In this document: piece after piece, positions 23,801-31,600 of the stretch
How the letters are laid out: every line of letters begins with the position of its first letter
How positions within the stretch are numbered: the stretch's first letter is position 1
Assembly (NCBI GenBank): GCA_004026145.2
Contig: CP034985.2
Location: forward strand, 4,115,481 to 4,179,480
Direction of reading: 5' to 3'
Origin: Takifugu bimaculatus
Taxonomy: Eukaryota > Chordata > Actinopteri > Tetraodontiformes > Tetraodontidae
Length of the DNA: 64,000 nt
Position numbers and translations under genes: made by a program
Notes under the pieces: model-generated
Seen by the model: only the letters and a program-made list of their open reading frames with translations
What the model was told of the DNA's origin: nothing
Database searches by the model: none

Positions 23801-24602
23801 TTCTTCCTGATGTACCTGATCAACAAGGATGAGACGGAGCACACGGGTCAGGTACGTCCAGCGCCGCGAGCTCTTGTATCTGATCAGGAGATGGTTGATC
23901 AGAGAACCTTCAGTCGGCTTCCACTTGTGCAACATTTCAACCCACTTGTGTTGCATAAGAGCAGCAGGAGGAAGAAGCAACGTGTGGGCTTGCTTTGACT
24001 TTTTATGCTATATTAACTTAGTGTTGTGTACCTGTGCTCCTAAATGTGGTGTTTGATGTTCTTGGGGTGCATGTTGTGGAAAATGGAACTGAGACAGAGT
24101 GGAGCAAACTGGGGCTCACACAGCAGCTTGCTGATCCCAGCTGTGTGACCCCTGGGTGACTTGCCTGCTCATTGCATCCCTATATGGATCTGGTACCTTG
24201 CTCAAGGGTACCATGGCAATGCCAGAACACCTTCCAGGTCTTTGTCTGCACTGGGTCTTGAACCAGGAGTCCCTCACTTCCCAGCCCAGTCCTCAACAGG
24301 CTGAGCTGCCACCGCCCCTTGGTGGTGTGAACAGACTACTCTATCAAACTACTCTTCTCCTGCTGCCACCTACATATTTTCATGATGATTCTCCACCTTA
24401 ATGTTGGTGAAAGCCCCCCCCACCCCCCTCATGATTTCTCCTCCAGGGGTTTCATTTCTAAGTTGATCCGGAACGCTGACGAGGTGTTTCTGCGTTTTCC
24501 CTGCAGGAGTCGTACGTGTGGAAGATGTACCAGGAGAGGTGCTGGGACTTCTTCCCCACCGGAGACTGTTTCAGGAAGCAATACGAGGACCAGCTGGGTT
24601 AA
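510..24602 (+). CDS. ryr3: Ryanodine receptor 3, C-terminal ~59% (67 coding exons)
   Basis: Homotetrameric Ca2+ release channel of the sarcoplasmic/endoplasmic reticulum. I traced 67 exons with consistent phases. Leaving out three surplus bases and using one of two alternative exons, they join into 8,660 nt (about 2,885 residues plus stop), against roughly 4,870 for the whole family protein; the N-terminal ~1,985 residues lie left of the window. Diagnostic RYR3-type strings include MRGSTPLDVAA, GLQSC/MLLAKGYPD, LYRDV and IGNDYFDRTPHGF. In order the part contains the helical central solenoid, the calmodulin-binding helix, an acidic linker, the EF-hand pair, the channel domain with selectivity filter GGGIGDE, and the C-terminal tail ending in YEDQLG. 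AVEN and CHRM5 as neighbours support RYR3 rather than RYR1 or RYR2. Individual blocks follow as separate entries. The family and paralogue call is secure; expression and functionality are inferred. Confidence 0.97.
2924..2962. repeat. (GT)n array abutting the acceptor of RYR3 e4
   Basis: Mostly GT dinucleotides running directly into the TAG of the 3' splice site (AG at 2963-2964), replacing a normal pyrimidine tract. Confidence 0.9.
3454..10443 (+). CDS. ryr3: RYR3 exons e6-e33 (central solenoid)
   Basis: Exons: 3454-3637, 3870-3972, 4097-4217, 4320-4489, 4735-4955, 5097-5187, 5355-5495, 5726-5889, 5958-6036, 6173-6262, 6396-6539, 6664-6726, 6825-6900, 6995-7118, 7308-7423, 7523-7590, 7683-7804, 7906-7955, 8027-8087, 8171-8409, 8516-8597, 8921-9051, 9155-9273, 9420-9618, 9738-9832, 9949-10094, 10178-10265, 10351-10443. 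All junctions are GT-AG, all phases join, and there is no internal stop. They code for the large helical-repeat scaffold (for example LRPTMMQQLLRRLVFDVP, HPLLVPYDTLTAKEK, LFCKLAALVRHRISLFG, RYVDNNR). The e31 acceptor (AATGAAG, 9948) lacks a clear pyrimidine tract, so its exact start is less certain than the others. The rest matches the family without gaps. Confidence 0.95.
4979..5013. repeat. (CA)n/(CG CA)n microsatellite in RYR3 intron
   Basis: CACG and CA units 24 bp after the donor of the exon ending 4955. Confidence 0.9.
10853..11665 (+). CDS. ryr3: RYR3 exons e34-e37 with the calmodulin-binding segment
   Basis: Exons: e34 10853-11020, e35 11163-11222, e36 11301-11435, e37 11553-11665. 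e34 starts at SGGDQERK. Mammalian RYR transcripts can include a short 15-nt alternative exon just before this point; I found no convincing counterpart in the 409-bp intron 10444-10852. e37 encodes the basic amphipathic segment KKCVWQKLLSKQRKRAVV followed by FRMAPLYNLP, which corresponds to the calmodulin-binding site of RYR channels (family knowledge). e37 ends after two bases of an arginine codon, which sets the phase used by the two alternative following exons. Confidence 0.95.
11947..12046 (+). CDS. ryr3: RYR3 alternative exon e38A (mutually exclusive with e38B)
   Basis: 100-bp open exon with AG acceptor (CCCTCAG, ends 11946) and GTAAAG donor. It completes the arginine codon of e37 and codes for 33 further residues, among them NNYFLNGYREVWLE and SFDRLFSLL. 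It aligns with the standard exon e38B at the pattern N-(Y/F)-F-x3-Y-x2-(V/L)-W-(L/I)-E and again at SF(D/E). The human RYR3 sequence I recall has only the e38B type. Frame arithmetic shows that using both exons, or neither, breaks the reading frame. A T-rich run (11824-11844) lies about 100 bp upstream. Confidence 0.8.
13340..13436 (+). CDS. ryr3: RYR3 alternative exon e38B (standard vertebrate type)
   Basis: 97-bp exon with a long C/T-rich tract before its acceptor (CTTCCCTAG, ends 13339) and a GTAAGT donor. It codes for HRAINFFIPAYQRLWIEAE, EYSFEEKLVQDLA and joins e37 (phase 2) to e39 (phase 0). It closely matches the single exon of mammalian RYR3 at this point. It lies 1,293 bp downstream of e38A; that intron (12047-13339) and the following one (13437-14398) contain no third copy that I can see, only a short GTGA run at about 14270-14291. 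Confidence 0.93.
14399..15574 (+). CDS. ryr3: RYR3 exons e39-e45 (acidic linker and following helices)
   Basis: Exons: e39 14399-14511, e40 14628-14679, e41 14754-14810, e42 14897-14996, e43 15168-15247, e44 15341-15417, e45 15501-15574. e39 and e41 each carry a glutamate run (IVEEEEEEVAEIQ; AEDEEEEEEEEKEKTFE). The region continues with EKEMEKQKILYQQARLHARG, LKLGISILNGGN, QQKMLDYLKEKRDAGFF and VLDLNAFERQNKAEGLGMV, all typical of RYR channels. The acceptor of e42 sits directly behind a (GT)n array at 14856-14889. Confidence 0.95.
14856..14889. repeat. (GT)17 array before RYR3 e42
   Basis: Pure GT run ending 5 bp before the TGCTCAG acceptor of the exon starting at 14897. Confidence 0.95.
16024..16038 (+). 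CDS. ryr3: RYR3 15-bp microexon e46
   Basis: e45 ends one base into a codon and e47 starts with two bases that complete one, so direct joining would keep the frame. A 15-nt segment with perfect borders (GGCAG acceptor, 16019-16023; GTAAAT donor) and matching phase codes for IHTQR plus the first base of the next glycine codon. It gives EEGS-IHTQR-GSKVLQNDEF, where human RYR3 as I recall it reads EEGT-LIVRER-GEKVLQNDEF. Length, phase and position fit a real, perhaps optional, microexon, though the residue match is weak. The rest of the gap (15575-16799) holds nothing else recognisable. Confidence 0.6.
16800..17781 (+). CDS. ryr3: RYR3 exons e47-e51
   Basis: Exons: e47 16800-16880, e48 17073-17161, e49 17227-17355, e50 17440-17544, e51 17700-17781. 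They encode VLQNDEFTKDLFRFLQLLC, FQNFLRTQTGNTTTVNIII, ESISDFYWYYSGKDVIDD, GPCIGNQQSLAHSRLWDAVV and MDLQKDMVVMLLSLLEG. The sequence is very conserved and all phases join. These helices lead into the EF-hand exon. Confidence 0.96.
17843..19125 (+). CDS. ryr3: RYR3 large exon e52: EF-hand pair and first membrane-associated helices
   Basis: A 1,283-bp exon, the largest here, coding for about 427 residues from NVVNGTIGKQMVDTLVESS. It contains the EF-hand-like pair: the first loop reads DPECKGIISKKEF, the second EADENDMFNYKEF. U-motif and thumb-and-forefinger sequences follow (DIGFNVAVLLTNLSEHMP, GRIEIMGSAKRIERVYFEIS, KESKRQFIFDVVNEGG), then an acidic stretch, a basic segment (VRKQFKKIKKLSIKEII), the hydrophobic helices FFSFFWMLFTGFFRGIYSII, and GGGLVEGAKN. 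In the first EF loop, positions 3 and 4 are E and C where the human form I recall has D and G, so Ca2+ binding there may be weaker (inference). Confidence 0.97.
19218..21966 (+). CDS. ryr3: RYR3 exons e53-e61 (transmembrane helices, S2-S3 linker)
   Basis: Exons: e53 19218-19267, e54 19346-19508, e55 19886-19972, e56 20059-20250, e57 20339-20469, e58 21126-21168, e59 21246-21373, e60 21632-21692, e61 21820-21966. e53-e54 are a charged, low-conservation linker (many K/E). e55 carries a transmembrane helix (FLALFVCFAINFILLFYK), e56 another (FLAVFHTIISLLCLVGYYC), and e61 the helix NFFFAAHLLDIAMGFKTLRT. e57-e59 code for the cytoplasmic linker (FDGLYITEQPSDDDIKGQW, INKYGDLYGAERIAELLGLD). The introns 20470-21125 and 21373-21632 show no other features. 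Confidence 0.96.
22789..24602 (+). CDS. ryr3: RYR3 exons e62-e67: pore, selectivity filter, C-terminal domain, stop
   Basis: Exons: e62 22789-22923, e63 23249-23405, e64 23480-23544, e65 23630-23730, e66 23800-23851, e67 24507-24602 (TAA at 24600-24602). e62 holds helix LTVGLLAVVVYLYTVVAFNF. e63 holds the pore with filter GGGIGDE and most of the inner helix (FDITFFFFVIVILLAIIQG). e65 carries the zinc-binding C-terminal motif CFICGIGNDYF followed by HGFETHTLQEHN, whose two cysteines and two histidines are intact. e67 ends KQYEDQLG. The 822-bp intron 21967-22788 and the 325-bp intron 22924-23248 contain nothing recognisable; the last intron (23852-24506) holds a SINE. Confidence 0.97.
24110..24319 (-). 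mobile_element. tRNA-derived SINE-like element in the last RYR3 intron
   Basis: Read on the - strand from about 24319, the segment begins with GGGGCGGTGGCAGCTCAGCC, which resembles a pol III A box (GCTCAG core). About 45 bp later comes GGTTCAAGACC, a good B box. This is the internal promoter layout of a tRNA-related SINE head. The body continues to roughly 24110 with phrases such as TTGCTCAAGGGTACCATGG (+ strand) that I associate with an old interspersed element common in teleosts. Borders are approximate and I saw no target-site duplication. Confidence 0.55.
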
Positions 24603-25336
24603 AACGAGGGGTGGCGAGCCCACACCACCCGCCCCGCCCCGCCCCCACCGCCACTGAAAACACACACGGTCATTTTTAAATGTACAAAATCACGACTGCG
24701 AAATACTGATCGGACTTTTCTCATTCGGGCCTCGGAGGCTTCTCTCATGCAAAACCTCCCTCCTGATTGCGACTCATGGCCTTTTTCACTTGCTTGACCT
24801 GACGAGGGGTGAAAGCATGACGACCGTACGGATATGCACAATTGCTACGTTCTTGCGAGGGTGTTAGCGCCACTTCTACACAAACGCAGCCGAGGTGACG
24901 CGTGCTGCTGCAGCTGCTATTAATATCCACGAGTGAGACTTGATCTGCCTTTCAAAATCCACCCCTTCCCCCCCAAAAAGGTCTCACTCCTTCATGTTCC
25001 GACGTGCCTTATGAAAAACTATGCAATATGTAAAAAAAAACAAAAAAAAAAGTTCCTTCTGTTTGGTTCGATTTGTGGCTTTTCATCAGTCCATGAAGAA
25101 CATTTGTTGTATAAAATCTAGATGATCCTGGTGTAAATGTTGCTTAGTTTGGGTTCTTTCGCTGCCTGCCTGCACTTTTCCCAGCAGAATTGTCACGTGG
25201 AAGCCACTGAAAAGACGACGCAGCTGGATTTCAGCAGCTTCTCCACAGCAAAGCAGCTTCTGTTTGGCCAATTGTCTGTATGTAGTAGCTTTGGTAAACT
25301 GCATTTCTTTTCATGATGGGGGAGGAAATGAATAAA
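24603..25336 (+). other. ryr3: RYR3 3' UTR with polyadenylation signal
   Basis: Non-coding stretch after the RYR3 stop. It contains a canonical AATAAA at 25331-25336, the most likely poly(A) signal. The transcript would then end about 300 bp before the AVEN stop codon on the other strand, so the two genes are tail to tail with little spacer. Confidence 0.6.
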
Positions 25337-25638
25337 GTACCTGACGCAACAAATCGAGCACTTTGTCCTGTCAATGTTGGACTTTCCCAGTCTTGTGAGG
25401 ACATCAAGGAAGTTTCCATTACATTAAGTATGTAGAGAACACTCCAACTTCTTATTTTTTTTTTTTAATTTCAAATGACAATCCTCAACACATCTATGGA
25501 ACAAAACGACAACCTTGTAGGGGGGAAGGCTGAAGTTACGTCAGCACTGGCTGTGGGACGTCCTTGAGGATGAGGGGAGAAATATTTGACTTTTGTCCAG
25601 TTGCTGATGCGGGACACTGTCTGTCTTGCTTGGAATGG

Positions 25639-28600
25639 TCAGGAGATCATGCTGTCGAGCCAGTCCTCCAGGTCCTCCTCCGTCACCTCCTTCCTGACAG
25701 ACGTAGGCTCGGGAGGTGTGATGTCTTTTCCTTTCACCACCTCCTTCTCTGTCACCTCCTTCACGTCTTCACAGTCTGGAGACCAGAAGGAACACGTTGT
25801 GACTCTTTCAGGCATACATTATGATCTTGACTTCAGCTGATCAAAAATGTTGAAAATCAAAGTTTATACCTGAACCTTTTCCATCCAGCCAAGGCTGCTA
25901 GAGTATTTCCCAAAATTGGTGTTATTTCTTTCAATTTCAGCCCAAAGAAAATTGGACTGAACTCTCCGTGGATGGATGTTAAATGTACGTTAAAGCAGAC
26001 TAACTGGGTGAGAGGTTAGCCTCTCTGACCCAGGGTAACCAGCTCCCTTAGCCTTCAGCATTTTACATAATGTTGAAAGTCCTCAAATTGAAATTTCCTA
26101 CATGCATTTATTAGCTTTACGCTGTAGTCGTCCTCTACTCACCTTTCTCTGGTGCCGGGTTCTCTTCCTCCGCACCAGTGTCTTGCTGGTTTCCCACAAC
26201 TGGTTTCTTTAAATTGAGCAGCTGGTCCAGCTCTTCCTCATCATCATCCTCAGCCGGTGGAGATGCTGCAGTGTTGGAGGAAACCGGCGTGTGTGCCTTC
26301 GTCACCGCGGGAACTTTAGTGGCGAGTTTCCTGAACTCTGCCAGAGGTGGAGCAAAGTCTAATTTGCTCACTTCCGGTTTAGGTGTGAAGCTCACAGTGG
26401 GCAGATGTGATGGTGTCAAAACCTGAAACAGGGTCAACAGGAGGGCAGCCGTAAGTCTTCCAACCCACTTAACTGCTTTTAACAGTTGAGGATGAGTTTA
26501 CACCGGATTACCTGACCCAGGTCGGCGTCCAGGTTGAGTCGCTGATGGACAGGAAGTTCTTGGAGGATTTGAGCGAGAGCTATAAGGTCCACAAACGCTG
26601 TGGATGGCTGAAGGAAAAAATGGGAAGACTGTTCCAGTGCCGCTCAAACAGGCAATATTCAGTATTCAGAGGTGAAAGGTTTGTTTTGTCCAACAGGCCT
26701 GGTTAAAAAGGTCAGTTGGCCAATTAATGCTTCTGCTAATGCTCTTGTCGCTGCTGCTAGCATGGAATTCAGTTTCGCCTCTTAAATAAACTCATCTGTA
26801 CAGTAATGATCGGATCGATACCGTTTGTGTGTTTGATTAGTTATGGCGGTAGAGCTGTTTTCCATCCGCGTAGTTGCCGGAGGGATCCGCTCGATACTTA
26901 GCAGAGATCCATCAAAACCAGGATGGTGCAGACAGGTTGACTGGGGAGGATATAGATTTACCTGACTGGCTGCAAATGAATCCATGTCCCACTCTTTCTC
27001 TTCTGAGAAGCGGAATTGAGTGAATGAATCCCCTGGAGAGAGAAACAACATGTGAGTCCAAAGTGCTGAGGAAGAGCCAGCCGTGGTTCTCTTCTGTCTG
27101 CCTGGATCTGTGATACTGTCCAGGTAAACGGAGCCAGGTTCCTACAGTCAGCTCAGCTCGAGAAAAAAAGAGAACATTCTGAGGAGTTCTTTTATTAGCA
27201 TGCAGGCTAAGGCCAGGGGCGCGTGAGTCGCCCTTGGCTTCCATGAGCATTTTGCAAAGCCTCGTAGCTAAAAACGCTGCGAGATTGTTTATTTACCAGG
27301 CATTAAGAGTGGAGCTGTGAGTCGAAATGCATCAAAAACGGCCCGCATCGAACAAACGAGTCGAGTGCACAGGTGAAATTGCGTCCAACCTGTGCCGAAC
27401 AGGAACAAAACCACTCAGCGGTTCGGTGTCAGGTGTGAAGCACCGCCATCGACGGATGTGCTGTTAGCAGGAGTGTGTGATGTAAGGTGGAACAACAAGA
27501 TGGTTGTGAATATTAAACACACACACACACACTCTCCCGTTAACTTAACTGGACCTTTTTTCTCCCTTTTGGGAGATTCTTTATAAGCTAACCGTGCTTT
27601 TAGCTTGTGGCTGAGACCAGGCTGAAACTAGAGGACGCATGCTGGTCGTACTGGTGTCAGGACTGAGGGAGACAGAAGGGAGGACACAGGTGACTCACAT
27701 ACACACACAGCATACACAAAGTGAGGTGAAATTAGCTTCGGCGGGCTTCCGCACTGACGGGCCAATTAAATCCAGTTTGTTTGGTGAAGCACTGGGACAG
27801 TTGTGTTTGACTCGTGTCTGCTCATTAGAATAAAAACAAATGTGAGAAGCTTCCTCTTCGTTAGCAACGACTTACATGATAGATTAATCAGGGTTGGTGC
27901 TGGACAACGAGGACTGTAACGACTTCATTCATCCTCCCACCTTCCTACATGATGAACTAAATATGATTAAAGCCCGTTTGATGCTAATGCCACAGCTAAA
28001 GACAGGGTTACTATGGAAATGCACTTGGATTGAAGCCTTATTTTTAATCATCCCAAACACGTTTCTGTACAGCAGCGAGCCTTTGATTTACGGCGCCTGG
28101 CTGTGCGGCGTGACCGGCGGCGCCGACCACGGTCGGTGTCACGCGCAGATGGAGTGTCGGTGGGAGACCTGACAGCCGGTCGCAGCCCCGTGTTTGTCTC
28201 CACGCCACGTTTATTATATCCCAGCTACTCTGCCCTTCAGACGGGACGCTACAGGTGCCATCTGCAGTTGGCTCCATCTGATTGCCTGGATGTGCAGCAA
28301 GTGATGGAGGTCAAGGAGAGGAAACAGAAGGGGGGGGGGGGGGGGGGGTTGTCTCCGGGTCCCTCCCTGTCAGAGCAGCTGAGAAAAGATGATTTATGAA
28401 TAGAGGCATTATCAGGGTTACAATGATTAGGGTGAAGGCGGGAAGGCTGTCAGCTTTAAGTGACAGTGGGGGGGTGGTTGGGTGTGTGTGTGTGTGTGTG
28501 TGGGGGGGGGGTCGAGCCGTACAAAATCAAATGCTGGAGAAAGGATCCAACGCTTGAGTTACGAGCCTGCTCTTGTGCTTGGCAGATCAGAGGTTAAGAA

Positions 28601-31600
28601 AATCCAGAAGGCATCGCTTACAAACCAGATCGTCATCTTTTAAACAACAAAATTAAAGAGATTCACCACTTGTGTCCCAGAATAATAACTCACAGAAGAA
28701 ATTTCTGCATATTAAGACTAAATTAGCCTTTCTATTCGCACCAATATCAGTGATGTCTTGAAATTTACCCCTGATAACAGCATAAAGCCGCGCGTGTCCG
28801 CACACGTCGGCCCTCTCACGGCCTCGCGTTCGTCTTCGTTATTGAATTTATTGGGGAACAACAGTCCGTCACTGCCTCGGCATCAGCATCAGCATCAGCC
28901 CACAGCGGAAACCGGAGCAAATCAGGGTGTAAAGTACAAATTAGAACCAAGCGTGGATCCAACAGTGAAGTTTGTTACTGGGTTCGCAGTCACAGACCAT
29001 CATCGCCTTCAACGTCCTCCCAGACGTCCTCCTCTTCCTCCCCCCGTTCTCTCCTCCTCCACAGAACTGCTGACACCAGTGGAGCCCAACCCTCCCACAC
29101 CTCGCGGGCCATCCGGTGCCATCCTGATCTGCGTCCGTGGAAACACCACCTCAGGTAGTTTACAGGCTCTGACACAACCATGGCAACGGCTGCCGGCGAG
29201 GATCAGGGAGGCTCTCGCCGAAGGAGACGGAGAAACGGAATGAAGAGAAATGAGCGCTCTAAACAGACCTCTGAGACTTAAAGCCCCTCTGCTCTCCTCT
29301 CACAAAGGTTTAAGTGTGCAGTTGGAACCGCGGTCTCCTACCTGTCACCGAAGTCCGTGAAAAATGGACAGTTTCCGACATACAGCTTAATCGTCCCGAG
29401 CGCCATTAAATAAACACTGGAACGAGCGCTCGATCAGGGAACGTCAACGATTACGACTCCAGTCAGAGAGTCTGGTAATAAACCCATCGGCCGTTTGTTA
29501 CAGCTGCTTCAAAGATTCGCTGGTTCTTCTGTTTCTCGTCACCGTGGCGGCGGCGGCTTTGTTGTGGTCGTTGCCCATAAATCCCGAATCAGATGCTCAA
29601 CGTGACTGGACACAGTAAGCAATCTTGGAGAAGACCAGTGACTTTCTAAGAGTTCGCTAAGCTAGCAACATTCAGAGCCGCGCCTTCAGTTTGGGTCAAG
29701 CTGCAAAGTTCCTGGCTGATAGAAACACGACTAGAGATCAGTTAAGTTAGTAAACTAGTCATTCCACAGGGAACAAACCCAGCCTCGCTCACGCCACGAG
29801 CGCTAACGTATTGTGTAACGGCCTGCTGTTCCGGCTCCATACGTCTCTTGACATCTCGAGCTATCTATAGCCGGTCCGGCTCTCATCTTTTACATTTGGG
29901 ACGAGTCCCGGCATCTCTGCTCTGCACTTAACGCCACTCCACTGCCCGCCCCGCCGCTGCTCTTCCTCAGCCGCTCGCGAGGACGACGCAGCAAGGTGGA
30001 GGATCCAGGAAGTTTGCGTTATTTCCCAACTATTCCGCACCGTTTCCCTCCTGTTTATGTCAACAACAGCACACAGTTAAGCTCAATCTTTAAGTCAACA
30101 GCAGAGTCACGCTGGCTAAAGCTACTGAAAACACCCTATTTACATGAACCCTGGCAAAGCGTACACAGGTGATTTACATCTCAAAGACCCGGACAGCTGG
30201 AGACAAAATGGAAAAGACAACGCCGACGTTGTCCGAACACGTCGGCGGGCGCGCCCATGTTGACCGAGCTGCGCCTTCGGTATACAGTCGGCTCCGTGAG
30301 GCTGCAGCGCGGGTTTGGTTCGCGTCGTTTCTCACGTGAGAACCGAAACACGAGGGACATTTCCAGAGCGCGAGGGCTGCTGCTCAGGCTCTGCTCACAC
30401 CTGCAGTGAAATGTTGACATTTCACCCAGCCGGAGGAGGGATACACACATTCCCCACAGCGCATTGCTACAGTTGTGACAAGAGCAATAGCCAGTTATCA
30501 GGGAACAACCACCTCCTCCTCCCTCTCTCCTTCGGTCTGGCTGTGTCGATTATAGAAAAAAATGCGAGTTCCTTGGGAGTCGTTCGGGAGGCATTCCTTT
30601 AAATATTAATTTAAAAACGGCTCTCGACAGGAGAGGAAATGGACCATTTGGAGGATAACAGACGGAGCTTAATGAAAGCCTGTTTAGGAGAATTTGTAGT
30701 TACGATCTATGGCACCAATCGCCTTTAGGAGTATCTCCTTGTCACGCCTTTTTAACCAAACCAATTAGCCAAACACAATGCAGCGCTGAAACCCGCTATG
30801 CGCCCATAAATCAATGTCCGCGCTAATTGCAATTAAAATCCTGAGCAAACCAGGCGAGACAACAAAGGCAGCTGAAGCTCTTTACTTGAAACTTTTAATG
30901 GCGATTGTATGAGGCCGTGTGTTTATGTCAACGTCATATCAGAAGAGCTAAACCCACTGGAGGCCTCCTCCTCATTAGGTGCGAGTGTGCTCTTGAATGA
31001 AGCTGTAGCTCGGTGCAAGATTAACTACACCGGCAGAAGAAACGATTCACAATACCGATGCTAATGCTTAGCAAGCATCTATTAGTCCCCTTTTCTTTCA
31101 TGAGGACACAGATGTAATTGGAAGTTGTTAAACGATAACCGGTTTAATCTCATCACTAAACTGATCGATTGATAATGTTTAGCAGGGAGAAAAGAGATCG
31201 AATAACATAAATAATAATGGGAGATAAACTCATGCTAGCAACGGCTCGCCAAACAAATGCAAATCCTCAGACACGTCCCATCAAGGACACAGAAGAGATA
31301 CCTGGATCAATCAGACACTCATTCATGATGATGGAAAGATGCCATCAAAAACCCACTGATGGGAAATTGATGGAAAAATGTAACCCCCCCCCCACCCACT
31401 AAAAAAGCCTTGAAGTTCACCGGAAGATGAGAACAATGCACCCACTGCCAGCTAAATATAAACCTGCGGATCATCTTAAATAAGCAGCGAGCTGCTGGAA
31501 CGTATGAGCCTTTCAAAGCTTTGAAGACTTCAGCGGATGAAAAGTGACAGACACCAGAGTGCCGAGATCCAAGCAAGACATCCAGAGCAGCCACAGCCGT

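Noticed and set aside
28758..29243. 161-codon open frame on the + strand in AVEN intron 2
   Set aside because: Proline-rich, no family resemblance, no splice or promoter context, and it lies in a GC-rich intron stretch where long random frames are expected.
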